In this document: positions 17,488 through 17,522 of the stretch, piece after piece | Numbering within the stretch: position 1 is the stretch's first letter | Layout of the letters: every line of letters starts with the position of its first letter | Assembly: GCA_037447655.1 (NCBI GenBank) | Contig: JBBHKE010001838.1 | Coordinates: forward strand, 1-17,522 | DNA: 17,522 bases | DNA from: Zygnema cylindricum | Lineage: Eukaryota > Streptophyta > Zygnematophyceae > Zygnematales > Zygnemataceae | Direction: 5' to 3' | Made by a program: the position numbers and the translations under genes | Notes under the pieces: generated by a model | Database searches by the model: none | Seen by the model: only the letters and a program-made list of their open reading frames with translations | What the model was told of the DNA's origin: nothing

Positions 17488-17522
17488 TTTTTTTTCTAAG
17501 TTTTTTTTTTTTTTTTTTTTTT
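17488..17522. repeat. Poly-T runs at window end
   Basis: Two long T runs (10 and over 20 bases) separated by CTAAG reach the window edge. For the minus-strand reverse transcriptase this is the upstream side, so it is not that element's poly(A) tail. Confidence 0.9.

Noticed and set aside
17488-17522. Poly-T at the window end as the poly(A) tail of the retroelement
   Set aside because: The reverse transcriptase reads on the minus strand, so its 3' end is toward 15400; the T run is on the wrong side.

Overview
This is a eukaryotic nuclear fragment, most likely from the green plant lineage (a streptophyte alga or an early-diverging land plant is my guess, not a demonstrated placement). The grounds are GT-AG introns of 0.6 to over 1.2 kb, AT-rich non-coding DNA, a Brittle-1 (BT1) type mitochondrial-carrier gene of the kind found in plants, an AAACCCTAA telo-box just upstream of a reading frame, and decayed transposable elements. 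There are no bacterial-style operons, RNA genes or CRISPR arrays.

Layout. (1) 1-1042: the 3' end of a plus-strand gene. Two coding exons (173-312 and 920-1042, stop at 1040-1042) join in phase 0 and give a charged coiled-coil C-terminus; a (GGGA)8 run sits on the splice donor. (2) 1100-2350: pyrimidine-rich DNA ending in a CCT/CCCT array with a perfect 65-bp duplication. (3) 2351-6191: two diverged tandem copies (offset 1780 bp) of an unrecognised repeat unit. Copy B carries a nested 305-bp non-autonomous DNA transposon with 17-bp terminal inverted repeats and an 8-bp target duplication, and ends in a long foldback (5761-6299). (4) 6300-8450: a gene-poor segment unusually rich in GTAC and ACGTG motifs, then a (TCCC)n run and a telo-box. 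(5) 8458-9087: a Gln/Ser-rich reading frame of 209 codons, with its frame still open after the TGA up to 9315. (6) 9100-13731: two well-supported exons of a BT1-like carrier (11814-11975 and 13264-13731), joined in phase 0. The first carrier module is not found anywhere upstream. Both exons are preceded by decayed tandem copies of their own acceptor region. (7) 13732-15000: 3' flank. (8) 15104-17440: a dead reverse transcriptase on the minus strand, invaded by a tandemly duplicated 32-bp minisatellite.

The coiled-coil gene and the carrier show no functional link; they are simply neighbours separated by repeats. The most unusual signals are the repeated acceptor/exon-start duplications in both visible carrier introns, the missing first carrier module, the GTAC-dense segment, and the nested repeat history that can be read directly from empty and filled sites.
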